Source: Dactylonectria macrodidyma
Taxonomy: Eukaryota; Ascomycota; Sordariomycetes; Hypocreales; Nectriaceae
DNA length: 64,000 nucleotides
Assembly: GCA_020744425.1 (NCBI GenBank)
Contig: JAGMUV010000049.1
Coordinates: 124,001 to 188,000 of the forward strand
Reading direction: 5' to 3'
Part shown: in pieces, positions 10,108 to 21,593 of the stretch
Layout: the number at the start of each line of letters is the position of its first letter
Numbering within the stretch: the first letter of the stretch is position 1
The notes under the pieces: generated by a model
The model's database searches: none
What the model was told of the DNA's origin: nothing
Seen by the model: the letters and a program-made list of their open reading frames with translations, nothing else
Translations under genes and position numbers: made by a program

Positions 10108-10576
10108 GGTATGATGGTCAGGTAGTCAAGAAAGGGAAATTGAAGGGAGTATATTGGGCTTCCTCAACCTCAACTACATGTTCAGCGAGGTTATGGAAAG
10201 CCAGGAGGTCGCCCCTCTCAACGCGAAAACACGAAACCCGTCGCGATCCCGAAATGAAACTCGCATTATGTAAGACGCGTTAGATAAACTAAAATACTTC
10301 GAACACCCGTTAAGTTGCCAAGGCAAGGGACTTAACGGCTGAATATCCAGCCCTAAGGGTAAATACCATATACGTACTATTAAACTCTCCTGGGGGAAAC
10401 CCCTAGAACCCCCCTTTCGACTGCGGCGGTAACCAGCTGTTAAACCACTTCAAACCTGTAGTCAAGGAGTTGACCGATAGACATAGGGGTCCCTCTACCA
10501 CTTCCTGACAGGCCCAATCAACTATGTACTATATATCGAATTTCCCCTTTCCCTATAGCTTATAGGAAAACGCCAT
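10108..10576. other. Spacer between AT-hook gene and Helitron helicase; contains hairpin
   Basis: No coding region is supported. It should hold the AT-hook gene promoter and the 3' terminus of the Helitron, which lies on the minus strand. A 9-bp inverted repeat (CCGTTAAGT at 10307-10315, complement at 10330-10338) with a 14-nt loop is the best candidate for the Helitron 3' hairpin. I could not place a convincing terminal CTRR next to it. Confidence 0.4.
10307..10338 (-). repeat. Stem-loop, candidate Helitron 3'-terminal hairpin
   Basis: Perfect 9-bp stem with a 14-nt loop downstream (on the minus strand) of the Helitron helicase frame. Helitrons typically end with a short hairpin upstream of CTRR, but the exact end is not resolved here. 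Confidence 0.35.
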
Positions 10577-12150
10577 TTAGTCAATGTAGCGTGGTGGATA
10601 CGGCAGATCGGTCAGTTGTTGAGCCTGACGGGCGTTGTTAGTCAGCAAGGCGCATCTTCTTCCCTGCCTTATAGTTAGCCACAAACGCAGTACGTAGGAA
10701 ACGCAGACGTATAAACCTTCCGTGGGCGTGTGGTTATAGAGGCTCTGACGGTCGAAAGGCGCCTCAAGGAGTAGGCCATGCAGCGAGGTAACTCGTGAGA
10801 CGGCAACATAACTAATACCGGCCTGGAAGTCGCGTGTAGCGAGGTCAGTAACTATCTGATCCTTCGTTAGCCTCTGGCATTTGTGAACAGTGATAGCAAA
10901 TGCCACGATCAGGGGAAACTGCGTGCGAGCGCAGGTCTCGTTGCCCACTAGGAAATCACGCGTGACTGGAAGGATGGGTACGATTTTCCTGCCCTCGTTA
11001 GTTGTTAGATACGGCGGTCCACCGTAGCTATCGAAATCCACCATAATAACGGCTGGGAGGTCTTCCCATGGTTTGGCGCCTGCATTCCAGGCGATATCGT
11101 ATACTGTACCCTGGGCGCCGTTAACTAGGCCAGCTGGCTGCCATAGATTAGTCGTGAGCATTACCCTGGCGCCCTTAGCAGCAGGGAACTTGTTGGATGA
11201 ATTGCCAGCGTTGTCGCTTGGCGCCTTCCCCGCGCCGTTGCCCTGATTCTTTGCTTCCACCTGTATTGCCGGGGCGTTGAGGTGTACCATATGCTCGTAA
11301 TTGTATCCGTTAACGCGGGCCTTTGTAGAATACACCCGCAAAGCGGCCCTGAATCTGTCAACCTCGCTCTGCGTTAGCTTGGCCCGTACCCGATTGCTGA
11401 GGAGGTTCCAGGACGGTATAGATAACTTAACTTCACGCAGCTCTTGCAAGGCCTGACGGAACCGGGCCTGATCATCACCAGCCTGGCGCTATACCGTGGT
11501 CAGGAAGACGGTGCGGTCAAATAACCGGTAGGCCACCTGTCCTCTCCTTTCCAAGGAAGATAGGCTGGTGCTAGTCGAATACAGGGGCTTTTGTCTGACG
11601 GGTGGTAACTGGAAGAAATCGCCCACAAGCAAGATGCTCACATCACCAAAGAACTCGAGACTACGCTGTGGAAAGGCCTGCCGCAGGCGGGAAGCGATCC
11701 GCGCGAGCTGCTCAAGCCCTAACATGCTCTTTTCATCGATAACGAGGTATTTGACGTGCCGTAGGCGGGACTGGACGGCGGCTGCGTCGGCTGGGGGAAG
11801 GTCGGTAAAAGTACCACCTACTGGGAGACGTAGCAACGAATGTATCGTGCTACCCTGTATCTGGTTACTCGCAACGCCTGTTGGCGCCACGCGGCAAATA
11901 GGGCTAGGATTCGGTAGGGCAGCCGCCTGGAGATGGGAGGAAAGCACCCTGATAAGGAAGGACTTGCCTGTACCACCGCCACCGTCAACGTGGAGAAGGA
12001 TATGAGTGTGATTTTGCGCCTGGAAGTGGCCCATGAAGGTGTCGTACACGAGCCGTTGTTGTGGGTTAAGCTGGTCACGCCAGTGAGGGCCAAGGACCTC
12101 CACACCGTTGGTTATAGGGTGGCTAGCGATAAGGTCTTTCCAGTAGCTGT
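10577..12150 (-). pseudogene. Helitron PIF1-like helicase part, broken by one nonsense codon
   Basis: The frame begins in the shifted continuation of Rep. It carries Walker A DGGGGTGKS, Walker B LVIDEKSMLG and the PIF1-type GDFFQLPPV segment. The TAG at 11489-11491 then interrupts TTV|RQAGDDQARF, and the same frame continues at 11488 through LTTNLWQPAGLVNGAQGTV and AITVHKCQ...VAVSRVTSLHG, the conserved PIF1 C-terminal motifs. The helicase would unwind the donor strand for Rep. The frameshift plus the stop make this copy non-autonomous as it stands. Confidence 0.85.
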
Positions 12151-15100
12151 CTCAAAATTCCGGATAAGTGCCCACATGCCGTGTCCAGTCGTAATTGGCG
12201 TCGATATCGCGGCGGCCAAGTAGGTCAAGACCTTCCTGGGTAAGGGGGTTGTCAGGTAAAGGGCGGCGAGGCGGATCCAGTCTTCGTCATCAAATTCCTC
12301 CTCCACAGGCAGAGACTCGTACTGATCCTCTTGAGGTTGTAATTGAGCCTCTTTTGGCCGGCCGTAATGGTCATCACTATGACTGTGGTGCTGCCAACAA
12401 TAGGAGAAGGCCTGAGCGTGAGAATTAAAACGCTGGCCGTCAAATGTGAGGAGCTCATCAAGCCGGCGATGTGGGTGGTTCAATATTAGCTTCACGCGGC
12501 AGTAATCTGGCCACTGTTGACCTTCTGGATCAGCCTGATAGCGAGGAAAGTAGACCAATACACGAGGCCTGCCGTTAACGTTGCCTGGCTGCCATTGCTT
12601 CCACATGGAAGGGTCCCTAGAGCGGAAATTCCAGTATTTGAGAAAGGAAACATAGGTCAGGTCCTCTAGGGCTTCTGGGTGTCGACAGTACTTTTCGTAG
12701 ACGTTGGGGGCCTCGTCAACCTCATCGCCGTCGATCCGTAGGGAGCGGGAATACCTGTCAGGAGTACGGCAATCAACGTATAGGCAGGTTCGTGAGCCCT
12801 CTTGTAACGGCAGGCCGAGGAGCAAGTGGCTAACCTCCTGCTTCGAGTAGTCTCGCTCAGCAACTAGCTGATTTAGGAGCTTTGACGTGAAGGAAATCAG
12901 CGGGTTGTGGTCCTTGACCCGGGGCATCAGGGCCTTCCCAATCTGGGCAAAAGACTCACTCTTCTTCTCCGACTTGGAGCAGTATTTAGCTGCGTAATCG
13001 ATTACCTGCTGCAGGCTCGTGCAGGGTGAGACATCTGTATTGGCTAGCCACGCAACGGCAAGTAAGCGGTTGTAGTGGTTCATCTGGCTATCGTTCCGCT
13101 CGCCCCTAAAGCTCCAGTGCTTAGAATGAGGAATCTTTTCAAGGGAGGCTAGCAGGCGCTGCCCGTGAGGAAATCCAAAGCGGCACTCCACCTGCTTGGT
13201 ATGCTTGCTGAGCTGCATACAGTAGTTGTTGCAGCGATGGCGCTGCACGCGGTTGACCACCATCGACAGGAACTGGACGGTAAGGGGATGTTCCAATAGA
13301 TTACTGATCAAGGGATTCCCTTCCCCAGGTGCCTGCACCCTCTGAGGCTCTGGGTTGACAGCGGATACGTGATATCCCCAGATTCGGGCAAATCGCTCCC
13401 GGGACTGGCTGTCATCGGGATCCAAGTCCGGGTGGCCACTTAGCCAATATAGGCCGTGGTGGTGACTGGAACCCCTGCCCTGCCACTCGTAGCGACCCCA
13501 AAAGTCCGTTAGGTTGAACTTCTGCTTCAGGACAATAGTCCTAAAGAGCGTATAACGCTTATGGAAGTGATAAGCGGCAATGTGGGCGTTGTCTCGCAGC
13601 AGTTGCCGGGATAGAGCCATTCCCGCCGCCTCAGGAGCTGCTTTCCACTCTTGGAATCGAGGCATATGACGATATAGGGACTCCCAGTGGTAATCAGCTG
13701 CACTTGCTGTAATGAAAAGGCCAGGCCTGCCTAGATTGTAGGCACATGCCTCCAATTCCTTCCTTTGCTTATACCAATATGGACGGGTGCCCCTGATTAC
13801 GGCCGCTTGGCGCGTGATCGACTGGATCATGGCCTGAGCCTCTGGCTCGTCAGGCTTAGCCATCGCTTCCTCTATGTCAGCGCGCGTAAGGGGTTGACGG
13901 CGGCGGCCTTCGTGTTGCTTGACCGAGTAGTTGCTCCGCTTTCTGACCTGCGCACGTAATAGCGTGTTGAGGGCGACAAAAGGCCACGTCTTATGGCGGG
14001 CAAAACGTCCGTCTTGCCATCTCATCGCATGGGCAAGGTAGTCCTGGTACGTGACGCTCCGTAGGCGAGGCTCCACGAAGTCGGCCTTGCCGTCAGGGTA
14101 GAGGGTGGGGAACGCGAGCGTCAACAGCGGCTGGGAACGGTTGAATTCGTTGATAGGAGTCCTGCGAATGGAAGGTAGTGGCATCTGGTGTTGAGCCTGC
14201 GCGTTAGGCGGTATATGCTCAAGATCGGCCATACGCTCAGGGTCAGGGGTACCATGAAGCAATCGGGACTGCAGGGCGTTTAATTCGGTGTCTGTAACCT
14301 GCAAATCGGGGATCGCCGATGCATCTGCATCTGCTGGATCCTCTTCTACATTCTCCTCAACGGGACCTTGGGGGGCCTCGCCGTCAGGTATGTCAGCCAC
14401 TTGGCTAGCAACGGAAGCAACTATGCTGCCGTCAAGAGGAAGCCGTTGCAAGCGATCCTGCCTCACAACGATATCGCGATAGCCCGGGTGGTGGCGCTGT
14501 AGGTAATGCAGCCAGGTCAACAGGCATGAGCGGCGTACCCGGAAATCGCGAGCAAACTGCTGCTGGAAGTGAGGGTCGCCCTCCATATTAGGAGGCCGCA
14601 GGAGTGCGATATCTAGCTCTTCAGGTAGGACTGGGAGCTCTTCAAATAGCCTACCAACATTGCGAAGGAAGTGGACAACATGGCCGCGGTATTTATACTG
14701 AGAGCCACGTACCTGTAGGACCTTCACGTGTACGTGAACCCTAGCAATCAGCATCTCCTCAACCATCGTTAGGCTAGGTAGATTACCGGGGACTTCCCCG
14801 AAGTCAAGGCTATTCGCAGCGCTAAAGAAGTAGGGCTCGTCAGCGGTTCTCTCCCTATCTCGACTAATGCAGCGGCTGCAGACTCCTAAGCTGTTTTTCT
14901 TCATATCGAACCAATGCTCCCGGCAGCGAATGCAACTATGCATCTTGTCGTCATTCAGGGCAGTATAGAACTCCCGCACAAGCGCCCGATCCTCCTCACT
15001 AAGGGCAGGCAAATCAAGGTCCCCTGTAAAAGGTGGATCAACTATCTGATCAAACTGTCGTTCTTGAAGCTGTGGCCGTGGCCGTCGGTTCACGATGCCT

Positions 15101-15666
15101 TGACGTGTATAGCGGCCGCGGCGATGACCCTGTGGCAGTAATGAAGCAGTGGTAGGGAACGATTCCTGTGGTACAGGCGTGCCTAGCACAATAGGACCCG
15201 TTATGGCCGTGTCACTAGGAATCGGCGTGCCCAGAACTACTCTTGGCGGGCTTAAGGTGGGAGGGATAGGGAGGGCTCCTTCCGCTGCGCTCGAGGTAGA
15301 TGGGCCCAGCAGAGGTCTAGGCAGTCCCTGGAGGACGGGCGCCAGACCACGGAATACAGCAGGCGTTGCAGGGGGTTGTGAGCTATTGATGGACACGAGC
15401 GCTTGCGCGTTTCGCCGTGGAGGCGTCAATTGAGCCTGAGAATCGGTCCTCTTCGTCGTTCTGCGCGGCGATAGCCTCGAGGCGATGTTCCGCATGGCGG
15501 CAACGGCGGCTCGGGATTCGGCCACTCGCTCCTTTTGGCGTGCCCTACAGCTACTACACTGTCTCGTAAGCCTCGCAGGGTCCTTGACGCTTCGAAACTC
15601 GACCTCGGGCAGGTCTTGCTTGCAAGTATGGCAGTTCCGAACTGCCTGGGGTATATCATTCTCCAT
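12112..15666 (-). CDS. Helitron Rep part (HUH endonuclease), 1184 codons, frameshifted at its 3' end
   Basis: The N-terminus has Cys pairs typical of small zinc ribbons (CHTCK ... CSSCR near residues 13-40; CIRCR ... CSRC near 245-270). A Helitron-like N domain follows, with FITASAADYHW. The HUH metal site reads SSHHHGLYWL near residue 735. The tyrosine motif reads YAAKYCSK starting at Y891, giving two catalytic-type tyrosines Y891 and Y895. After RNFE the frame turns into TATGKTL and stops, whereas the next frame reads DSYWKDLIASHPITNG, the normal continuation into the helicase. That places a single-base indel near 12150. The protein would nick and join single strands during rolling-circle transposition. 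Confidence 0.85.
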   Translation of the reverse strand: MENDIPQAVRNCHTCKQDLPEVEFRSVKDPARLTRQCSSCRARQKERVAESRAAVAAMRNIASRLSPRRTTKRTDSQAQLTPPRRNAQALVSINSSQPPATPAVFRGLAPVLQGLPRPLLGPSTSSAAEGALPIPPTLSPPRVVLGTPIPSDTAITGPIVLGTPVPQESFPTTASLLPQGHRRGRYTRQGIVNRRPRPQLQERQFDQIVDPPFTGDLDLPALSEEDRALVREFYTALNDDKMHSCIRCREHWFDMKKNSLGVCSRCISRDRERTADEPYFFSAANSLDFGEVPGNLPSLTMVEEMLIARVHVHVKVLQVRGSQYKYRGHVVHFLRNVGRLFEELPVLPEELDIALLRPPNMEGDPHFQQQFARDFRVRRSCLLTWLHYLQRHHPGYRDIVVRQDRLQRLPLDGSIVASVASQVADIPDGEAPQGPVEENVEEDPADADASAIPDLQVTDTELNALQSRLLHGTPDPERMADLEHIPPNAQAQHQMPLPSIRRTPINEFNRSQPLLTLAFPTLYPDGKADFVEPRLRSVTYQDYLAHAMRWQDGRFARHKTWPFVALNTLLRAQVRKRSNYSVKQHEGRRRQPLTRADIEEAMAKPDEPEAQAMIQSITRQAAVIRGTRPYWYKQRKELEACAYNLGRPGLFITASAADYHWESLYRHMPRFQEWKAAPEAAGMALSRQLLRDNAHIAAYHFHKRYTLFRTIVLKQKFNLTDFWGRYEWQGRGSSHHHGLYWLSGHPDLDPDDSQSRERFARIWGYHVSAVNPEPQRVQAPGEGNPLISNLLEHPLTVQFLSMVVNRVQRHRCNNYCMQLSKHTKQVECRFGFPHGQRLLASLEKIPHSKHWSFRGERNDSQMNHYNRLLAVAWLANTDVSPCTSLQQVIDYAAKYCSKSEKKSESFAQIGKALMPRVKDHNPLISFTSKLLNQLVAERDYSKQEVSHLLLGLPLQEGSRTCLYVDCRTPDRYSRSLRIDGDEVDEAPNVYEKYCRHPEALEDLTYVSFLKYWNFRSRDPSMWKQWQPGNVNGRPRVLVYFPRYQADPEGQQWPDYCRVKLILNHPHRRLDELLTFDGQRFNSHAQAFSYCWQHHSHSDDHYGRPKEAQLQPQEDQYESLPVEEEFDDEDWIRLAALYLTTPLPRKVLTYLAAAISTPITTGHGMWALIRNFETATGKTLSLATL

Positions 15667-17145
15667 CCGGCTGCATATATTATTATCCGCCTCTTACCCA
15701 TGCAGACGACCGGGTAGGTACCGCTTAGGCAGCGAGGGTTTGCTTAGATGTCCCGTAGCGTGACAGATCTCGATATGGGAGGTTGTCTGTAGGGTGTTTT
15801 GATTAGGTTCGAACGATCAGGGAAGGAGGGGACACTGCACCGCTCGACCGGAGGCAGGTGATACGTGAGCCGAGACGTCGTTAGCAACCTCGTAAGGTTT
15901 GGTGGATAATAGTTTTGACGGGAAAGGGAAAGCAGACGCCATGTCGGTGCTTCGGCCAGAATCGCGCTTGGAGGCCGGAGTTGATTGAAGGACAACCTTA
16001 TAGCTCCTGGAGAGCTTGCCAAAAGCGTTACCTAGTCAACGATCACGGGCTTTCCCATGTAGTGGCGTCGTTAGCGTTGACAACTGACCAATTCAAGCAC
16101 GAGTTGAGCACAGACCATGCCAATTAGCCAATCAGAAAAGGTTTTATGCTCAATTCTTTCTGACTGTCACGGGCCAGATGAGATCAACTCAAGAGGTAAT
16201 GCCACTGTATTGCTAGAATACTACGATGAAGAGGAAAGAGAAAGCGGGCAGGCGCGTAGACGCGTAGACGCGTTGATAGTCCCTGTGGCCTGCCCCGTGC
16301 GCCCTAGTTACGTATCGACCCCACCCTGGGTCCAGCACTCCAGACGCTCCCGTCACACTGACTGAGTAAAACGCCCTTCGGGCTGAATTATTTGATTCTA
16401 TAAGGGAGTTACTTAAGTGAGTTTAGAAGTCCTTTACTTCTATACTTATCTTTACAGCTAAGGCATATAGAGAATTAATTACTATTTCTATAACATACAT
16501 AATAAGCAAGTAGGACAAACAAGCAAGTATAATAAAATTCCCAACTCTTAATATAGAAACTAAATAAAAATATAATAAAATATCTAATTAATTAAAACTA
16601 ATTGCTATACTATTCTCTAGATATCTTAATTACAACCTAACAGGTTCTTAAGTTATAACCCGCCTTACTATATATTCTACAGTGCCTTTCTCTAGGCGGC
16701 GCCGATCTTTCTTAACCACCCCTTCTGTTACGACCTGGGCGAGCCGGGCGTGCATGAGACCCTATTTAATAGCTGTTATCCACACCTATGATCGCTACCA
16801 TTATGATTATAGACTTATCTTTTGGCCTGACGGGCTAGGAGACGTAATGCGAAGTGTGGATCGTTACACCTTCTCGACGATTCGGCTACTATCTGTATAT
16901 TAATATCTTTCTGATTAATTATAACTATTCATAAAGTGAGACTATTCATAAAGTATGAAAGTCACATGATCGTTCACTCACAGTCGGACTATATTGGTGT
17001 TGGAAAGACTTAAAACCAAGCTCTGATGTCTGCTCCTTTTATGGTTTGGAAGTCTCTTATGTCAATTGTGGCTTCTGGTCTGTGGGCCGTTGCCTTCTTT
17101 AATTGACATTTGCGTCCCCCGCGCAATACCAAAGATGACCACGTA
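15667..17145. other. Gene-free spacer with AT-rich block
   Basis: No supported gene in about 1.5 kb. The first 700 bp should include the Helitron 5' end. From about 16370 to 16960 the sequence is markedly AT-rich (runs such as ATTAATTACTATTTC and AATAAAAATATAATAAAA), as in heavily RIP-mutated relics, but no protein can be recognised in it. Confidence 0.5.
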
Positions 17146-19349
17146 CCATGCACCACCTACCAATGACTAACACCCACCAATGACTAGCGTTAAAAATTGC
17201 AACTCCATACAAATTCCAATTTTCTACAAACCCGGAATGCAACCACCAAATTAAATAAATATGAAACTATGTAAAGGATTGGATAGATAATTAATTGAAC
17301 TTTACAATTGGCGTGGTTTTTTGATCTTCCGACCGCTGCGTGTGTACTGTGGCGGTGAAGAAAAACCGTCAATTTCCGGGTCCTCGCCCACGGCATCCAT
17401 CGCCACCTCAATGACCGACTCGGCTTCCTCCTCCACGTCCTTCTTAATTACTTCCGTTTCTGACTTCCGGATAGTTTCACCGGCTGCCAGTGCCTCCCCC
17501 AGCGTCATGAATCTCTGGTTCGGGTTAGGTATCGCCTTTCTTTTCTTCCCTCTCTGTAGACGCGCCACCTCTTCCTCCAGCCCAGTGATTCGACTATTCT
17601 GAATGGCTACAGTCATTTCTAAGGCCTCAAATCCCTTTGCTATTTTACTGTATTTATATCTGGTTTTGGGAGTCTTGCGTTTGCCCAAATCTCGCACGTG
17701 ACGACTCAATTTCGGGGTGTCATCTGAGTCGAGTTCAAGGCTGTGGTTGTCGGGTGACCACTGCTCTCTTTTCTCCTTATCCGGCTGAATTTCTGGATGT
17801 AGGAGAGCCTTACGACGGCTTATTAGCCAATTTCCTGTGAATCTCCAGCCTGATAGTATGTTGTTTTCCGTCAGGCCGGCTTCTCTGGCCTTGGCGTAGG
17901 CACGTATAAAGTTAGCCTTATCGACGGGTGCAGAATCGGTGAGGCTGGCCAATTTCTGTAGTTCTTTTCGGTATGCAGCTTTGATGGCATTGAAAATGCC
18001 ATTATCTAATGGCTGTAGGCCGTGAGAACAATGCGCTGGTAGATAACAGCAGTAGACGTTGTTCAGAAAGCACGTAGACATCCATTCGTCCTAGAGTAGT
18101 CAGCAAGACTGAAATAATAGAGTATACAGGTAAATAGCAAGAACATTACCTGCGCATGGCTTGCGTGGCCGTCGAGAATGATCAGCCTTGCATCTGAGGG
18201 ATCGCAAGGCTGGGTTTGTGGTAGATAAACTTCTTTTAACCACTCGAGCCCTATATGGTGATCGGTCCAGCCATTAGGGGAAGTTATGTAATACCAGTCG
18301 GCTATAGTGCGAAATTCTTCAAGAAACCACTGCTTTTGCAGTTCTTTTCCTTTGAAGATAATGCCTGGTTTCAATGCACGGCCGGTTGCGGTGACAGCCT
18401 CCATAAATGAGGTCCAATTGCGGGACTGCGGGCCCTTTAACAAGGCTTTCCTCTTTGGGTCAGAACTCCCAACCACAAGGCTATCCAAGCCTGATATAGA
18501 AACCAATTAGTTATGCCTTATAAGCCTAGTAGAAAACTCACCAAAACCTGCCATTATGCCACCCTCGTCTACGTTAACCGTATTCTCAGGCTTGATCCAG
18601 CCGTACTCCGTCTCCCGAATATCGAAATACCAATGGACGGCCTTGGGTGTAAAAGCATCAAATCTGTTGGCTTCTTGACGTCTCCCTATCTTCGTAGATA
18701 GTTTAGAGTGGCGCTTAAGGAATTTCAAGGTCCAGTTCTTCCCTAGAGGCTTGGTATCTCCCTGTTGTTAAAGAAGGCCTTGTACACAACTTCGTAGTTG
18801 GCTATGAGATAGTGCATACCCCAGAGATTCCTGCCGTAGTAACCATTTAACTAATCGGGTTTCTTGAGAGGCCGAAAGGCGTTGGGCAGGCTGAATAACC
18901 TCTTTTCTACTCTGTTGACCTCGAAGTCTCTTAGAAAGAGTAGGCTGAGGGACTCCATGTTTTTGTGCGGCCTCGTATTGCGACATGCCGTTATCTGTGA
19001 TGTCGAAAAGAGCGGCAGCTAGGTTTTCTTCGGTATAAGCACGATAAGGCATTTTGGAAAGATTTCGGACAGGTAAAAACACATACAAATGATCTCAAGT
19101 CAATAGGGAGGAATGGAGAGAAAATGCCAAATTTCATGCTTCAGGAGGTTCGTAAAATTGGTGGCGTTGGGAAAAGAAAATACGTGATACAAAACACGAT
19201 GCATAAAATTATGCAGCACAAGTTTCAGCTTGTGAATAGCTTCATATGTGGCCGAGTGCGGTGTAAGTGAAGTTGTAGAGTTTGTGTGGGCAGCAGGTGG
19301 TTTTACGCTAGTCATTGGTGGGTGTTAGTCATTGGTAGGTGGTGCATGG
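17146..19349 (-). mobile_element. Fot1/pogo-type Tc1-mariner transposon, 2204 bp
   Basis: Perfect 45-bp terminal inverted repeats (17146-17190 and 19305-19349, beginning CCATGCACCACCTACCAATG) are flanked by TA on both sides (17144-17145 and 19350-19351), the usual pogo/Tc1 target duplication. Each repeat contains the direct repeat CCAATGACTA twice. The interior encodes one transposase gene on the minus strand. Confidence 0.93.
17302..19052 (-). pseudogene. Pogo/Fot1 transposase with one in-frame stop and two introns
   Basis: Start MPYRAYTEENL at 19052. An N-terminal helix-turn-helix (YEAAQKHGVPQPTLSKRLRG) and a CENP-B-like segment are followed by the DDE core, with NVDEGG and ILDGHASH, then CFLNNVYCCYLPAHCSHGLQPLD. 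Two introns fit well: 18491-18541 (GTGAGT...CAG) and 18091-18149 (GTAATG...TAG). A single TAA at 18768-18770 interrupts GLL|QQGDTKPLGKNW without changing frame, compatible with CAA to TAA. The C-terminus has an acidic, coiled-coil-like tail. Apart from that stop the gene looks complete, so the copy is a recent, just-inactivated element. Confidence 0.85.
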
Positions 19350-19351
19350 TA

Positions 19352-19629
19352 GCTGATGCGAAATGAAGTGTCCTGTGAGAAGGGTTACTATCACTTTAGA
19401 ATTGCTAAACCCTTTGGATTTCAATGCCTTGCCTGGTTTCATAATGCCGTTAAATGTCACACACATATATATATCTCGTTGTATAGTAATATCATTCTTT
19501 AGCAAACTGCATCATTTTCGCAATATTGTAATAGCTTATCTAGATTTATAGTATAATTCGGCTCCGGTGGTAAGATGGAGTTGAGATAAGTTCCTAGAAT
19601 TCGTACGACTTGCCATCCAGGCTTAGTAG
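19352..19629. other. Spacer between pogo element and aldehyde dehydrogenase
   Basis: AT-rich noncoding stretch. It should include the 3' untranslated region of the minus-strand dehydrogenase gene. No other feature seen. Confidence 0.4.
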
Positions 19630-21593
19630 TTAAGCCTCTGTGACAAATACGGCTTGGGTGTTGCAATACGACCTGATACCCTCCACTCCGTGCTCCGCAC
19701 CAACACCACTTTGCTTATGACCACCGAAGGGAATATTTGGTTGCAGTTCGAGATGAGTGTTAATCCAAACTGTCCCGGCCTTGAGCTTCTTGGCCATTTT
19801 CTCCCCTTGCTCAATGTTTCGAGTCCAAACAGAGGCACCCAGGCCCATAGAGCTATCATTAGCGCGTCGCAAAACTTCCTCCTCATCCTTCCATTTCAGC
19901 ACCGGGAAAACAGGGCCTAAGTGTATAATGTTAGGCCCCGGATCTGTATACAAAAGTTAAGAAAAACATACCGAATGGCTCTTCGACCACGATTCTAGAA
20001 TCATCCGGAGGGTTGTCCACAACAGTAGGGGTAATAAAATATCCCTTGCCCAGCGTTGATGTGCCAGTTGAACCAGTAGCAAGATTGAGTTGCTGTAACT
20101 CAATGTCCGCAAGTAGTTCCTTAACTCTCTCGAATTGAAGCTGGTTCTGAACTGGGCCCAGCACGGCACCATTCTCCATGCCATCAGCTACACGTAGCTT
20201 GTTTACCTCTGCCACGAGTTCCTCCAACAGCTCATCGTAGATTGAATCATGAATGTAGATTCTCTTGATTGCGATGCATATCTACTCATTCCTTTATGAG
20301 CATACTCGCCATTTAATGCCTGGGAAACTTACCTGGCCTGAGTTCAATAATGCCGAAAGGGCAAGCTGGTAAAATCCTGTATTAGAGCTTTCCTTAGAAG
20401 TTACTGTCTTGGGTTATCACCAACCTTAGGAGCAATCGCCTTGACATCAACATCGCTGCAGACAATAGCAGGATCATTGCCGCCACTGTGCATGTTAGTC
20501 CTATTATATCTCGTGACTGGCAAGTAATATTGACTTACAGTTCGAGAGTCACGCGCTTGAGGGTGGCCGCACAGCTCTGCATAACTCGTTTGCCAGTTGC
20601 TGTAGATCCCGTGAAGCTCACCTTGTCAATGCCAGGATGTGCCGTCAGCCAGGGACCAAGATCATCATTTCCACTCAATGCCTGAAGGACACCTGGAGGA
20701 AAGTATTTGAGACCCAATTCCGCGAGTTTTAGGTTGCAATATGGTGTAAATGGCCTGCATTAACGGTTAACCTCTTTACCTTATTGACGTGATCGGTTAC
20801 CATACGAGGGCTTGAGAATAAAGGCATTCCCTGCAATGAGGGCCGGGCCAAGTTTCGCAATAGCTAGTAGCGAGTTAATGTAGTTCACCTTAAGTAATCA
20901 CGTCAAATTACCTAGTTGAACCGGGACTGAGGATCGTTAGCCTCATGTACCAGATTTAACTCCCGAGACAGTGCACAGGAATGCGAGTTTACGTACAATT
21001 CCAAGGTACAATGCCAACGGCAACGCCTTTCTGTCAATTAGCGCTGAATGTAATGACTGAATCTTGCTATTAGGTAACTGACCAAGAGGGGTGTATCTAG
21101 TGATGATGCGGCGGCCAGGCTTATCCTCGGCGACCTCATCAAGCTCAGGTAGCAGGGAATACCCTCTGAGGAACTGAATAGACACATCTAGTTCACGATG
21201 CGCCACTTGCAACTATGAGTTGTTAGCATCTAAAGCTTGAAAATAGGAATCTTGGCGCACAGGTTTTCCTTGTTCTCTTGTCAACATAAGAGCAAAGATG
21301 CCTTTCAAAGTTTCGAGGCCATCTGCGAAACGTGCCACAGCCTTCTGTCGTTCCTTGTAGGGAACAGCAGCCCAAGATTCAGCAGCGACCTTAGCAGCCT
21401 GCACAGCCCTATCGACATCTTTCTGGGTCGAGACGGGCACTGAGGGATTCTTCTCTAGCGTAGAGGGATTAAGACTGTGTCTAGTTTCCCCCGTGCTTTC
21501 GAGCTTCCCGTCGACCACATTGTAAAACTTTGTGAAGTCAAGCTTCGGGGCCGAATTAGGCGCACTCATTGTTGGAAGTGAAAATGAATTCAA
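19630..21593 (-). CDS. NAD(P)-dependent aldehyde dehydrogenase, multi-exon
   Basis: Exons read in order through MSAPNSAPKLDFTKFYNVVDGK, VAVGIVPW, GPALIAGNAFILKPS, KVSFTGSTATGKRVMQ, LELGGNDPAIVC (catalytic Glu), NSGQICIAIKR (catalytic Cys), VVEEPFGPVFPVLKW and PFGGHKQSGVGAEHG, the complete ALDH landmark set. Introns at 21.2, 20.7, 20.5, 20.4, 20.3 and 19.95 kb splice cleanly, e.g. EEPFG|PVFP and NSGQ|ICIAI. One junction, PWN to the IAKLGPAL exon (about 20850-20990), cannot be resolved with a normal length: the only in-frame acceptor shortens the conserved PLLLA segment, so damage there is possible. Likely start 21569 or 21593. It oxidises an aldehyde to an acid; substrate unknown. It neighbours ADH and CoA-ligase genes. 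Confidence 0.75.

Larger units (their letters stand above)
10577..15666 (-). mobile_element. Helitron (rolling-circle transposon), coding part
   Basis: Rep and PIF1-like helicase segments occur in the expected order on the minus strand and would originally have formed one long RepHel protein. They are now separated by a frameshift near 12150 and an in-frame TAG at 11489-11491. Element ends are not defined: no reliable 5' TC or 3' CTRR was found, so the limits given are those of the coding sequence. Helitrons make no target-site duplication. Confidence 0.85.

Noticed and set aside
10577..15666. Treating the Helitron segments as three separate genes
   Set aside because: The order and joined motifs match one RepHel protein; the breaks are an indel and a nonsense codon.
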